Below are positions 45,992-54,217 of a stretch of 64,000 bases of DNA, one piece after another. A program made the translations under genes and the position numbers. The notes under the pieces are model-generated. The model did no database searches. It was not told where the DNA came from and saw only the letters and a list, made by a program, of their open reading frames with translations. Source of the DNA: Flavobacterium sp. GSB-24. GTDB taxonomy: Bacteria > Bacteroidota > Bacteroidia > Flavobacteriales > Flavobacteriaceae. The stretch is from positions 3,472,001 to 3,536,000 of the forward strand of contig NZ_AP027043.1 in NCBI RefSeq assembly GCF_027924665.1, read 5' to 3'. Within the stretch, counting starts at the first letter, position 1, and each line of letters starts with the position of its first letter.

Positions 45992-46938
45992 TTCAGGTTA
46001 ATGTTTTTTGAAGTGTAAATTTTGTTGCCTTCGTCTATGATGATACAATATAGATCCGGTATCTGATCTATTAAAAACAGTCCTGCTTTAATGCCCATAA
46101 CGGCTATAGGCGTGGCCATGGCATCTGCAAATTCCGCGTTCGGAGCTATGATGGTCACGCTTTTTATCCCGGTTATCGGCAGTCCTGTTTTTGGGTCAAT
46201 GGTATGGGAGTATTTTTTGCCGTCGATTGTTATATATTTTTCATAATTGCCCGAGGTGGCCACAGCCCTGTCGGATATTTCCATATAAGAGAATGCAGCG
46301 TTTGGCCATTCGGGATCGGCCACGCCGATGGTCCATTTTTGCCCGTTTGGCTGCAGTCCCCAGGCGCAGAGGTCACCGCTGGCATTGATAATGCCGCTCT
46401 GTACATTGTGTCTTAAAAGCACCTGTTTGGCCATTTCTGCAGCATAGCCTTTTCCAATGCCTCCAAAACCGATCCGCATGCCTTTCTCCCTTAGATATAC
46501 CGCGGTATTTTCCCTGTCCAGGATAATATTGCGGTAATTGATAAGATGCACCATTTTAAGTGCTGTACGGACATCGGGGAGCTTAGCCATGGATTTGTCA
46601 AAATTCCAAAGGCTTTTGTCAATGCTCCCGTAAGAGATATCAAAAGCGCCCTGGGTAATTGCCGAAATCCCGATGCTTCTTTCAATTAAATTAAAAACTT
46701 CCAGATCTACACTCACGGGCCTGATTCCGGCATTGTCATTGATCAGATTGGTCTGGCTGTCCTCTTTATAGGTAGTCAGAAGTTTTTCGATCCGCCGTAT
46801 TTCGTCAACGGCCAGATTGATGTACCCATTACCCGTCCTTTGATTCTCAGCCACAACGGTAATGGTAAAGCTGTTTCCCATCAGTTTTAGGGACTGGGAA
46901 TACTTCTGTGTTTTTGGAATGTTATTTTCGGCTCTCAC
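45988..46938 (-). CDS. apbE: ApbE-like FAD:protein FMN transferase without signal peptide
   Basis: 316 residues. It transfers FMN from FAD to Ser/Thr of target proteins. The family block SFTITVVA, KLLTTYKEDSQTNLIND, GGIGKGYAAE, NASGDLCAWG, VATSGNYEKY and HTIDPKTGLPITGIKSVTI is complete. The start is GTG at 46938, 17 bases inside the thioredoxin gene; an in-frame stop lies just upstream, so no signal sequence or lipobox can be added. Most ApbE proteins are exported lipoproteins, so a cytoplasmic location is odd. Confidence 0.92.
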   Translation of the reverse strand: MRAENNIPKTQKYSQSLKLMGNSFTITVVAENQRTGNGYINLAVDEIRRIEKLLTTYKEDSQTNLINDNAGIRPVSVDLEVFNLIERSIGISAITQGAFDISYGSIDKSLWNFDKSMAKLPDVRTALKMVHLINYRNIILDRENTAVYLREKGMRIGFGGIGKGYAAEMAKQVLLRHNVQSGIINASGDLCAWGLQPNGQKWTIGVADPEWPNAAFSYMEISDRAVATSGNYEKYITIDGKKYSHTIDPKTGLPITGIKSVTIIAPNAEFADAMATPIAVMGIKAGLFLIDQIPDLYCIIIDEGNKIYTSKNINLK

Positions 46939-47356
46939 AGATCGCTTTTATTTCGGCAGTCCACTCATCGGGTGTTTTTTCGGGTTTTCCATGCCAGGTT
47001 TTGATTACCCTGCCCTCAGCATCCAGAAGCAGCGTTAAGGGAAAGCTGCCTTCCTTGTTGTAGATTTCCGCTAAATCTTCATTTCGTTTAATCTGTTGTG
47101 CAGATCCCATATTTTTCTTTTTTCTGGGAAAATCAGCATTGACCAGTACTAAATTTTCATTTGCCATAGCTGTAAAGCCGGGACTTTCAAAATAGTCCCT
47201 GCGTGTTGCAATGCAGGGGCTGCACCAGTCCGAGCCCGAGAAGTTCAACAGGATTAATTCATGTTTTTCTTTTGCAGTTTTTTTTGCATTAGCAAAGTCA
47301 GGTTCCCAATTTATGGGCAGAACCGTCACCAGCAGCAGTAATGTAATGAGCTTCAT
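46922..47356 (-). CDS. Secreted thioredoxin-like protein (CSPC)
   Basis: 144 residues with a signal peptide (1-19). The active site is FSGSDWCSPCIATRRDYF (CxxC), then a PLTLLLDAEGRVIKTWHG thioredoxin cis-Pro region. It is the first gene of the operon and should act in the periplasm, perhaps keeping DUF4266 cysteines reduced. Overlap with ApbE gives translational coupling. Confidence 0.92.
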   Translation of the reverse strand: MKLITLLLLVTVLPINWEPDFANAKKTAKEKHELILLNFSGSDWCSPCIATRRDYFESPGFTAMANENLVLVNADFPRKKKNMGSAQQIKRNEDLAEIYNKEGSFPLTLLLDAEGRVIKTWHGKPEKTPDEWTAEIKAICESRK

Positions 47357-47457
47357 TTGCAGTTTTTTTTTTGGGGATATATACGAAATAACGAATTGAG
47401 CGGTTTCTTATTTTTTCTAATTGCTTAAGATTGGCTTAAATCTTAAATGAAAAAAAA

Positions 47458-48147
47458 TTATGAAGTCTGCACCCCGAATATATAGCCGACCAGCGCCGAT
47501 GCGGCCATCGCAAAAGTTCCCCAGATGCAGATGCGGAGCACTGCAGTGAAGATTTTTGACCCTCCGGCCCTTGCGGCCAAAAAGCCGGAAAATGCCAGAA
47601 ACAGGATAGAGCAGCCATACTGGTAGAAGACCATCTGATTTATAGGGGCAAAAATGGCGACAAGAAGAGGAAATAATCCGCCGATGGTAAAGGAAACTGC
47701 TGATGCAAAAGCAGCCATAAATGGATTGGCCTGGGTAATTTCATTGATCCCGAGTTCATCCCTTGCATGGGCTTCAAGGGCATTATAAGCCGTCAGCTGC
47801 ACAGCGACCGCTCTGGCAAGTTCTTCACTGAGCCCCCTTTGGGTGTAGATCGCCGCAAGTTCTTCAAGCTCTTCTTCAGGGGCGGTCTGAAGTGCTGTTT
47901 TTTCTCTTTTCAGGTCTGCCTGCTCAATATCTGCCTGCGAGCTGACAGATACATATTCACCCGCCGCCATAGAAAGCGCGCCTGCAGCAAGTCCGGCTAC
48001 CGCTGCCAGCAGGATCGGCTCTCTGGAAACACTTGCGGCCGCCACGCCGATTGCTAAGCTGGTGGTGGATAAAATCCCGTCATTAGCCCCAAGGACCGCT
48101 GCCCTTAACCAGCCGCTTCTATTGATGTAATGGTTTTCGATGTGCAT
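47458..48147 (-). CDS. VIT1/CCC1-family iron/manganese transporter
   Basis: 229 residues with five membrane helices. The family marks are GWLRAAVLGANDGILSTTSLAIGVAAA and AAGALSMAAGEYVSVSSQADIE, with an acidic metal-binding stretch in the loop (EKTALQTAPEEELEELAAIY). VIT1/CCC1 proteins move Fe or Mn out of the cytosol or into vacuoles. It is 3 bases downstream of a small hypothetical gene, and a Fur-like palindrome lies upstream of that pair. Confidence 0.92.
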   Translation of the reverse strand: MHIENHYINRSGWLRAAVLGANDGILSTTSLAIGVAAASVSREPILLAAVAGLAAGALSMAAGEYVSVSSQADIEQADLKREKTALQTAPEEELEELAAIYTQRGLSEELARAVAVQLTAYNALEAHARDELGINEITQANPFMAAFASAVSFTIGGLFPLLVAIFAPINQMVFYQYGCSILFLAFSGFLAARAGGSKIFTAVLRICIWGTFAMAASALVGYIFGVQTS

Positions 48148-48150
48148 TTT

Positions 48151-48558
48151 TTATTTGAATAACAGTTTGACCCAGTCACGCTTTTCAGCGGTTTTTTCGG
48201 TGCCTCCAAAATTTGTTTTGAGCAGTTCCCTGATTTGAAATTTTGTTTTGTTCCTGGTGCTTTTATCCCAAAGAGCAAAATCATAGATATGAATCTGGGC
48301 TGCATTGGGATTAATGGCCAGTGCAACCCCAGAGATGAGATCTTTATATTTTTTTATTTCATTAAAAATACTCCGGCTTGGAACCACTATGAGCACCGTT
48401 TCCCAGTTCAGATATTCTTTGGAAATATCATTTCTTTCAAGCAGGCCAAGCGATTCAATTAAAGCCGTTATTTTTTGTCTGTTCAGCCGGTCAATTTTTT
48501 CATCTATGCTTTTAAGAACATCCTGGAGCGACTCTTTATCAATAGCATTCATTTTCAT
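48151..48558 (-). CDS. Hypothetical cytoplasmic protein upstream of the VIT1-like gene
   Basis: 135 residues, no signal or membrane segment. It starts with a helical MKMNAIDKESLQDVLKSIDEKIDRLNRQKI region, followed by a mixed alpha/beta part (NWETVLIVVPSRSIFNEIKKY). It was not recognised. It is 3 bases from the transporter gene, so co-transcribed. Confidence 0.7.
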   Translation of the reverse strand: MKMNAIDKESLQDVLKSIDEKIDRLNRQKITALIESLGLLERNDISKEYLNWETVLIVVPSRSIFNEIKKYKDLISGVALAINPNAAQIHIYDFALWDKSTRNKTKFQIRELLKTNFGGTEKTAEKRDWVKLLFK

Positions 48559-48615
48559 CGGTTTAATTCAAACTAAAATTAATTCAAAATATCTTTCCCT
48601 GTTAACGGAAAACCA

Positions 48616-48630
48616 GTAGAATGATTCTAA
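48616..48630. promoter_or_regulatory. Fur/PerR-like 7-1-7 box GTAGAATGATTCTAA upstream of the VIT1-like operon
   Basis: One base from the perfect palindrome TTAGAATGATTCTAA. It lies 58 bases upstream of the minus-strand start at 48558 and 188 bases upstream of nhaA on the plus strand. The link to a metal transporter fits a Fur-family regulator. Confidence 0.5.
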
Positions 48631-48817
48631 ATTTTATTAACGTGGAAAAAGCAGCAGAAAAATTCCTCTGTTAAAATTTAAAGAAGCTTTTTTGAAGCTC
48701 GTATTATTTATATTCAATGGTTTGATCCGGATATGGCTGAGATTTTCTGGATCAGCCTTGATGATATCTTTCATTTTACGATTGGAATAACAGTAATTAA
48801 GTTTTAAATTTGTAAAT

Positions 48818-50002
48818 ATGACAAAACTGATCAACTTAAAAATATTCGCTCATTTTTTCCGCTCCTCTTCGGCAGGCGGCATTTTTTTGATAATCTCCCT
48901 GCTGGTGTCATTGGCCATTGCCAATTCTGGCTGGTCGGAAGCTTTTAAAGGGATGCTTAACTTTGAACTGGGATTCAATACAGCCTGGATTCATTTAAGA
49001 TATCCTGCAGGGCTTTGGATCAATGACGGGCTGATGGCGGTTTTCTTCCTGATGGTCGGGCTGGAGATAAAAAGAGAAGTTATAGAAGGGGAGCTTTCCT
49101 CTTTTTCCCATGCGGTTCTGCCTGTTCTGGCCGCGGCGGGAGGGGTGGCGGTCCCTGCCCTCATTTACGCATTTTTTAATGCCTCGGATCCCCAAACGGC
49201 TAAAGGCTGGGGCATTCCTATGGCTACCGATATCGCCTTTGCACTTGGAATTTTATCGCTTTTGGGCAGCAGAGTGCCTTCGGGCCTGAAGATTTTTCTG
49301 GCCGCCCTTGCGATTGTCGATGATTTGATTGCAATTTTAGTGATAGCCTTATTCTATTCCTCGGAGCTCAGCTTTATGTATCTGGGTTATGCGGGAGCAT
49401 TGCTGGTCTTATTGGTCATTTTTAACCGCTCAGGTGTTAAAAACCTGCTGTTTTATCTGCTCCCGGGGATATTGATCTGGTATTTTATACATCATTCCGG
49501 CATCCATGCGACCATAGCCGGGGTGCTGGTGGCGATGACCATACCAACCAATGAAGACGATACCGAGTCGCCGCTTGAAAAACTGGAGCATTCCCTTGCA
49601 CGTCCTGTCAATTTTCTGATCATGCCTGTCTTTGCGCTTGCCAACACCAATATTACTTTTGAATCTGCAATGATAGAAGGGCTTTTCAGCAGTCTGGGGC
49701 TTGGCATAGGCCTGGGCCTTTTTTTGGGCAAGCCTGTCGGGATTTTCATCATGTCGTGGCTGTCGGTAAAGCTGAAAATAGCCGCACTGCCCGAATCTGT
49801 CACCTGGGTGCATGTGCTCGGACTTGGACTGCTGGGAGGAATAGGCTTTACGATGTCCATATTTATTGCTTTACTGTCTTTTGACGATGCGCTGCTGCAG
49901 AATGAAGCCAAATTTGCCATACTGGCCGCCTCCACGGCGGCGGGCATCACAGGCTTCTCCATCCTGAGGCTGTACAGCAGAAAACAGAAAATGACACTTT
50001 AG
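48818..50002 (+). CDS. nhaA: Na+/H+ antiporter NhaA
   Basis: 394 residues, twelve helices. The conserved Asp pair is in LAALAIVDDLIAILVIALFY and the FFLMVGLEIKREVIEGEL and MPVFALANTNI segments are intact. It exports Na+ in exchange for protons for salt and alkaline pH stress. It has the highest GC content of the genes I checked (34 of 60 bases are G or C at 49141-49200). It ends 6 bases from the convergent DUF389 gene. Confidence 0.97.
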   Translation: MTKLINLKIFAHFFRSSSAGGIFLIISLLVSLAIANSGWSEAFKGMLNFELGFNTAWIHLRYPAGLWINDGLMAVFFLMVGLEIKREVIEGELSSFSHAVLPVLAAAGGVAVPALIYAFFNASDPQTAKGWGIPMATDIAFALGILSLLGSRVPSGLKIFLAALAIVDDLIAILVIALFYSSELSFMYLGYAGALLVLLVIFNRSGVKNLLFYLLPGILIWYFIHHSGIHATIAGVLVAMTIPTNEDDTESPLEKLEHSLARPVNFLIMPVFALANTNITFESAMIEGLFSSLGLGIGLGLFLGKPVGIFIMSWLSVKLKIAALPESVTWVHVLGLGLLGGIGFTMSIFIALLSFDDALLQNEAKFAILAASTAAGITGFSILRLYSRKQKMTL

Positions 50003-50007
50003 TGAGC

Positions 50008-51318
50008 CTAGTGCCTGCGGAAGAGTTCCACATCATTTACCGATAAGCGCTCATTGAGCCATTTCTGCAGTTTTTCGCTGTCGGTTCTGGAAAGGTCTTT
50101 TGACGCGTCATAGATAACAGCCGTTATCGAAGTAATGCTGTCTTTAGGGCTTACAAGGGTATTTCTGCTGATCGATAATGAATTGACGGCAGGGTAGAGC
50201 GCGCGGGTTTCTTTGAGGATCTGGCGGCTGTCAAATTTCTTTGCGGCCAGTTCTTTCTCCAGCTGCATGATCCTGACATCTTTCAGGTTCATTTCATTTT
50301 CGCTGCTTTTGATCTGGCTTAGGATATCTCCCTTCAAGGCATTGAAACGGTCGGTGCTGTCCTGGCGGATCAGCAGCCGTGTGCCGGCAAGGTATTTGTT
50401 CCGGCTGAGTCTTTGGGCCAGGTCTTTTATTTCTGCCTCAGAAAAGCGTTTTGAGAGGAAGGCCAGTTCGAGCTTTTTGTTTTTAGGGTTGAAGTCCGTC
50501 TTTCTGTAGACGATGGTATATCCTTTGGCGGAAAATTCATTTTCAATAAAAAGATCCGCATTTTTTTTGAACTGCTGTTCCCTGTAAAGCGAATAGGCAA
50601 GATAGCTGCTGGGCACCAGCATAACAGTGATCAGAAAGGCGATGATGTATCTGACCCTTTTCTGATGGGTTTCATCTATCTGCTTTACGGGGGGATAGTT
50701 CAGGTATTTTATAATCAGAAAGGTGGCGATACCTATAAAGACACAGTTGATGCTGTAGAGGTAGAAAGCCCCCAGAAAAAATTTCCACTGTCCGGTTGCC
50801 AGTCCGTAACCTGCCGTACAGAGCGGCGGCATAAGCGCTGTTGCAATGGCCACACCGGGAATCGGGTTCCCTTTTTCGGACCTGGTCACGGCAATAACCC
50901 CCACGAGTCCTCCAAAGAAGGCTATCAGGATATCGTAAATATTGGGAGCGGTTCTGGCCAGCAGTTCGGACTGCACGTCCTTAAAGGGGCTCATGTAAAA
51001 ATAAAGGGCGGATACCGCAAGACTTACAGCAGTTGCCGTAAGCAGGTTATTAAGTGATTTCTTAAGCAGAGAGAAGTCATAGATGCCCAAAGCAAACCCG
51101 GCGCCTACTATCGGCCCCATTAAAGGGGATATCAGCATGGCTCCGATAATCACCGCGGTGGAGTTTACATTGAGCCCGACCGATGCGACAATTATGGCGC
51201 AGGCCAGAATCCAGAGATTGGCACCTTTGAAGGTGATGTTTTTCTTAACGGCTTCGAGTGTTTTTGCCCTGTCGTCCTCCCCTTCATGAAGGTTCAGCAG
51301 ATCTGTCAGTATTTTCAT
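50008..51318 (-). CDS. DUF389 (TIGR00341) membrane protein
   Basis: 436 residues from the ATG at 51318. Seven membrane helices carry the family signature VNSTAVIIGAMLISPLMGPI and GVAIATALMPPLCTAGYGLA; a C-terminal soluble region follows (SRNTLVSPKDSITSITAVIYD). Function is unknown; the family is found with ion and stress genes. It is convergent with nhaA and lies downstream of the ClC gene on the same strand (130-base gap). Confidence 0.9.
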   Translation of the reverse strand: MKILTDLLNLHEGEDDRAKTLEAVKKNITFKGANLWILACAIIVASVGLNVNSTAVIIGAMLISPLMGPIVGAGFALGIYDFSLLKKSLNNLLTATAVSLAVSALYFYMSPFKDVQSELLARTAPNIYDILIAFFGGLVGVIAVTRSEKGNPIPGVAIATALMPPLCTAGYGLATGQWKFFLGAFYLYSINCVFIGIATFLIIKYLNYPPVKQIDETHQKRVRYIIAFLITVMLVPSSYLAYSLYREQQFKKNADLFIENEFSAKGYTIVYRKTDFNPKNKKLELAFLSKRFSEAEIKDLAQRLSRNKYLAGTRLLIRQDSTDRFNALKGDILSQIKSSENEMNLKDVRIMQLEKELAAKKFDSRQILKETRALYPAVNSLSISRNTLVSPKDSITSITAVIYDASKDLSRTDSEKLQKWLNERLSVNDVELFRRH

Positions 51319-51448
51319 AATCTTAAAATTCAAAAGTTTTCATTGCTTTTATTGCCCCGCGCATCACTAAGATAAGGCTAATTTTGCTAATTGATAACAG
51401 AATAGGAAAAAGATAGCGCAGGGGCGCCCGATCTGTCATATGAAGCCC

Positions 51449-53233
51449 CTATTCGAAAATCATTGATTTGAGCCTGTTGCGGTAGGATTCCAGAACGTCT
51501 GACTTGGTTATAAAGCCGTAATATTTTCCGTTTTTGAGCACCGGGAGAAAGACCTTGCCGCTTTTCTCAAATTTTTTCATCACCGTTTCCATGCTGTCAA
51601 AAAGATGCACGGGCTGCACGGGCTGTGTCATGATATCCCTGACCAGAATATTTTCTGTTTTCAGATTATCGAAAATCACTTCCCTTATGTCATTGAAGTA
51701 TACCAGTCCCCGAAGCTCATTGCCATTATCGAGGGCTGCAAAAATCACCTGGTCGGAATGTGCCAGAAGCCCGGCGACGTCTGCAAGCGGCTGGCCGGGT
51801 TCCACGGTCAGATAATCTTTTTTTATCAGGTCTTCAATCTCAAGGGTGCAGAGGATATTAGCATCCTTATTGCTGGTAAAGGCATTTCCTTTTCTGGCCA
51901 GGTTCTTTACATCCAGGGAGTGCTTTTCAAAACGTTTGGAAACGGCAAAACTTACCGAGGCGACAATCATCAGGGGGATCATCAGATCGTATCCTCCGGT
52001 TATTTCCGCGATAAGGAAAATGGCGGTCAGAGGCGCGTGAAAAAGACCGCTCAGTATGCCGGCCATGCCCACCAGGGTAAAATTGCCTACAGGCAGATCG
52101 GTAAGGCCCGAGAGGTTTAAAAGTTTTGAGAAGAAATATCCGGCATATGAGCCCAGGAAGAGGGAAGGGGCAAAATTCCCCCCGTTGCCGCCGCTTCCCA
52201 ATGTTATGCCTGAAGCAAAAGCTTTGAGCAGCATGGAAGCCCCGACAAAGCCCAGCAGCATCCAGTCGTTGGAAGCGAAACCTGAAAACAGGGTGTTTTC
52301 AAGCAGCCTTCCGGGATCTTTATCTGCAAGGGTTTTGATGCTTTCATAACCTTCTCCGAAAAGGGTGGGGAATATAAAGATCATAAGCCCCAGTATGCAG
52401 GCGCCGATAAGGGCTTTTTTATAGGGGCCGTATTTTAAATGCGCAAAGGCATGTTCGGTCCTTAAAAAATTGCGGGCGTAGAACACTGCTGTAAAGCCCG
52501 TAAAAAGCCCCATCAAAACATAGAAGGGAATATTATGGTAGTCAAAGGTCTGTTTTTCGCGGAAAGCCAGCAGTATGTTTTCATTCAGTACGATAGCCGA
52601 AACCAGCGCACCTGTGGCCGCAGCGATCATTATAGGGGTGAAAGCCGAAATGGTCACATCGACAAGCAGCACCTCGATGGCAAAAAGAACCCCGGCAATC
52701 GGTGCATTGAATGCGGCGGCAATGCCGGCTGCCACCCCGCATCCGATCAGCAGCGTGCGCTCCTGATAGCTCAGCCTGAACTGCTGGGCATAATTGGACC
52801 CGAATGCGGCCCCTGTGATCACGATAGGGCTTTCCAGCCCGGCAGACCCTCCAAGTCCGACGGTCAGCGAACTGGTCATAATCTGGGCGTACATCTGCTT
52901 TTTAGGGATAATGCTGGCTTTTCTGGCCACTATGTACAATATTTGGGAAGTCCCCTTTTCCAGGGTTCCGCCCAATGCTTTTTTCACTACCAGAACAGTA
53001 AGCAGGATACCGGCAACAGGCAGAAGGCTGTTTATGAAACTCAATTTTAATGTTGCGTTGATATAGGTTGCAAATGAATATACCCAGTGGGCGAAGGCCT
53101 TTAAAAAGATTACCGCAAAGGCCGCCGTAATGCCGATAAGTACGCTTGAGAGAAAAATAAATTGTTTGCGGGAGAGCTGCCGCTGTCCGAGCATTAGTAT
53201 CTGTTTTGCTTTGATTAGCTGTTTTTTGAACAT
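51449..53233 (-). CDS. ClC-type chloride channel/antiporter with CBS domains
   Basis: 594 residues from the ATG at 53233 (MFKKQLIKAKQILM), chosen because it gives the usual short cytoplasmic lead; the longer frame begins 10 codons earlier. The selectivity segments are GLGGSAGLESPIVITG (with the gating Glu), GSGGNGGNFAPSLFLG and a later Tyr. Two CBS domains lie at the C-terminus (~455-590). The gating Glu suggests a Cl-/H+ antiporter. Confidence 0.94.
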   Translation of the reverse strand: MFKKQLIKAKQILMLGQRQLSRKQFIFLSSVLIGITAAFAVIFLKAFAHWVYSFATYINATLKLSFINSLLPVAGILLTVLVVKKALGGTLEKGTSQILYIVARKASIIPKKQMYAQIMTSSLTVGLGGSAGLESPIVITGAAFGSNYAQQFRLSYQERTLLIGCGVAAGIAAAFNAPIAGVLFAIEVLLVDVTISAFTPIMIAAATGALVSAIVLNENILLAFREKQTFDYHNIPFYVLMGLFTGFTAVFYARNFLRTEHAFAHLKYGPYKKALIGACILGLMIFIFPTLFGEGYESIKTLADKDPGRLLENTLFSGFASNDWMLLGFVGASMLLKAFASGITLGSGGNGGNFAPSLFLGSYAGYFFSKLLNLSGLTDLPVGNFTLVGMAGILSGLFHAPLTAIFLIAEITGGYDLMIPLMIVASVSFAVSKRFEKHSLDVKNLARKGNAFTSNKDANILCTLEIEDLIKKDYLTVEPGQPLADVAGLLAHSDQVIFAALDNGNELRGLVYFNDIREVIFDNLKTENILVRDIMTQPVQPVHLFDSMETVMKKFEKSGKVFLPVLKNGKYYGFITKSDVLESYRNRLKSMIFE

Positions 53234-53751
53234 TGTGCCGAATAAAATAGTGTAGAAATGCAAATATAAACCCCGAAAACGCCTGCTGCTAAAATATAGT
53301 GTTAATGTAATGCCAATTTTTCAAAATTTGAGATCAGCAATCCGCATCGGCCGCTGGATTTCTGATTTCGTATTTCAAGTTCCCTGGAAAATGCGGATAC
53401 AGTTTGGATATTTTAACCCAGAGGATCACTATTTTCACTAAATTTTAAATTTTTCTTTCAAGTCTTGCCCAATAGTTCTTTTGCCCGTGCCGTAAGGATC
53501 ATATGCCTGTTTCAGCCTGTATAAGATTACTTGGAGATGGGTTTTGTTATTAAAAACAGAAGCATTAGAATGATTCTAAATTTGGTTTTGTATTGTTTTC
53601 AGGCATAAAATTATATTAAGTTAGTGCTTGGGATTCAGCTTCTTTTTTACCTGCTTTAGTGCTTTTTTATTTTTAATGCCTGCATAGCAGCAAGAAGGAC
53701 ACGATAGCGGCGAGATCAGATCAATTGTTAAATTTATTTTATAAAGTCAAT
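53234..53751. other. Intergenic region with a perfect Fur/PerR-like palindrome
   Basis: About 500 bases between divergent genes with no credible frame. The perfect palindrome TTAGAATGATTCTAA is at 53565-53579, 173 bases upstream of the plus-strand gene and 332 bases upstream of the ClC gene. Confidence 0.55.
53565..53579. promoter_or_regulatory. Perfect 7-1-7 palindrome TTAGAATGATTCTAA
   Basis: Fifteen bases, perfectly symmetrical around G53572, of the form known for Fur/PerR family sites. See the variants at 32464 and 48616. Confidence 0.55.
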
Positions 53752-54216
53752 ATGTATACCCTAAATACGCAGCTGGCTTATTTTAAATACAGTTTTAATT
53801 TTAAAAGGCTGCTCCTGCATATTAAATGGTTTAAACTTGAAAAAGCAGCTGATTTAAGATTGCAGGGAGTCTGCTTTGACCAGGCAGAACTCCAGAATTT
53901 CAAGAGTTTTATTGACCGGAACAAGCTTAATTTTCCCGGTTCGTGTTTTATCGGGCAGGCCGGTGCAGAAGGATTGGATCTCCCTTCAGAGAATCCCGTG
54001 TCTCAAAGCGATCTGCCGTTTTATCTTATTTTATCAAAGAATCCAAAACCGGGCGCAGAGCATTTGATGGCTCAAGTCCAGATCATCACCCTTACCGATG
54101 ATAATTATGAATCTATGGCTGCATATAATCTTGATTTTGATGTTATCGGGAAGATAGAAATTTATAAGAATGCAGCAGCCTGTAAGGTAAATCTATCTGA
54201 TAAATTAATTCTATAA
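53752..54216 (+). CDS. Hypothetical protein in an operon with a hybrid kinase
   Basis: 154 residues from the ATG at 53752; an earlier TTG start would add 9 codons. Soluble, no signal peptide; a helical N-terminal half and a beta-rich C-terminal half. Not recognised. The stop lies 1 base before the kinase ATG, so it is translationally coupled and may be a modulator of the kinase. Confidence 0.7.
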   Translation: MYTLNTQLAYFKYSFNFKRLLLHIKWFKLEKAADLRLQGVCFDQAELQNFKSFIDRNKLNFPGSCFIGQAGAEGLDLPSENPVSQSDLPFYLILSKNPKPGAEHLMAQVQIITLTDDNYESMAAYNLDFDVIGKIEIYKNAAACKVNLSDKLIL

Positions 54217-54217
54217 A

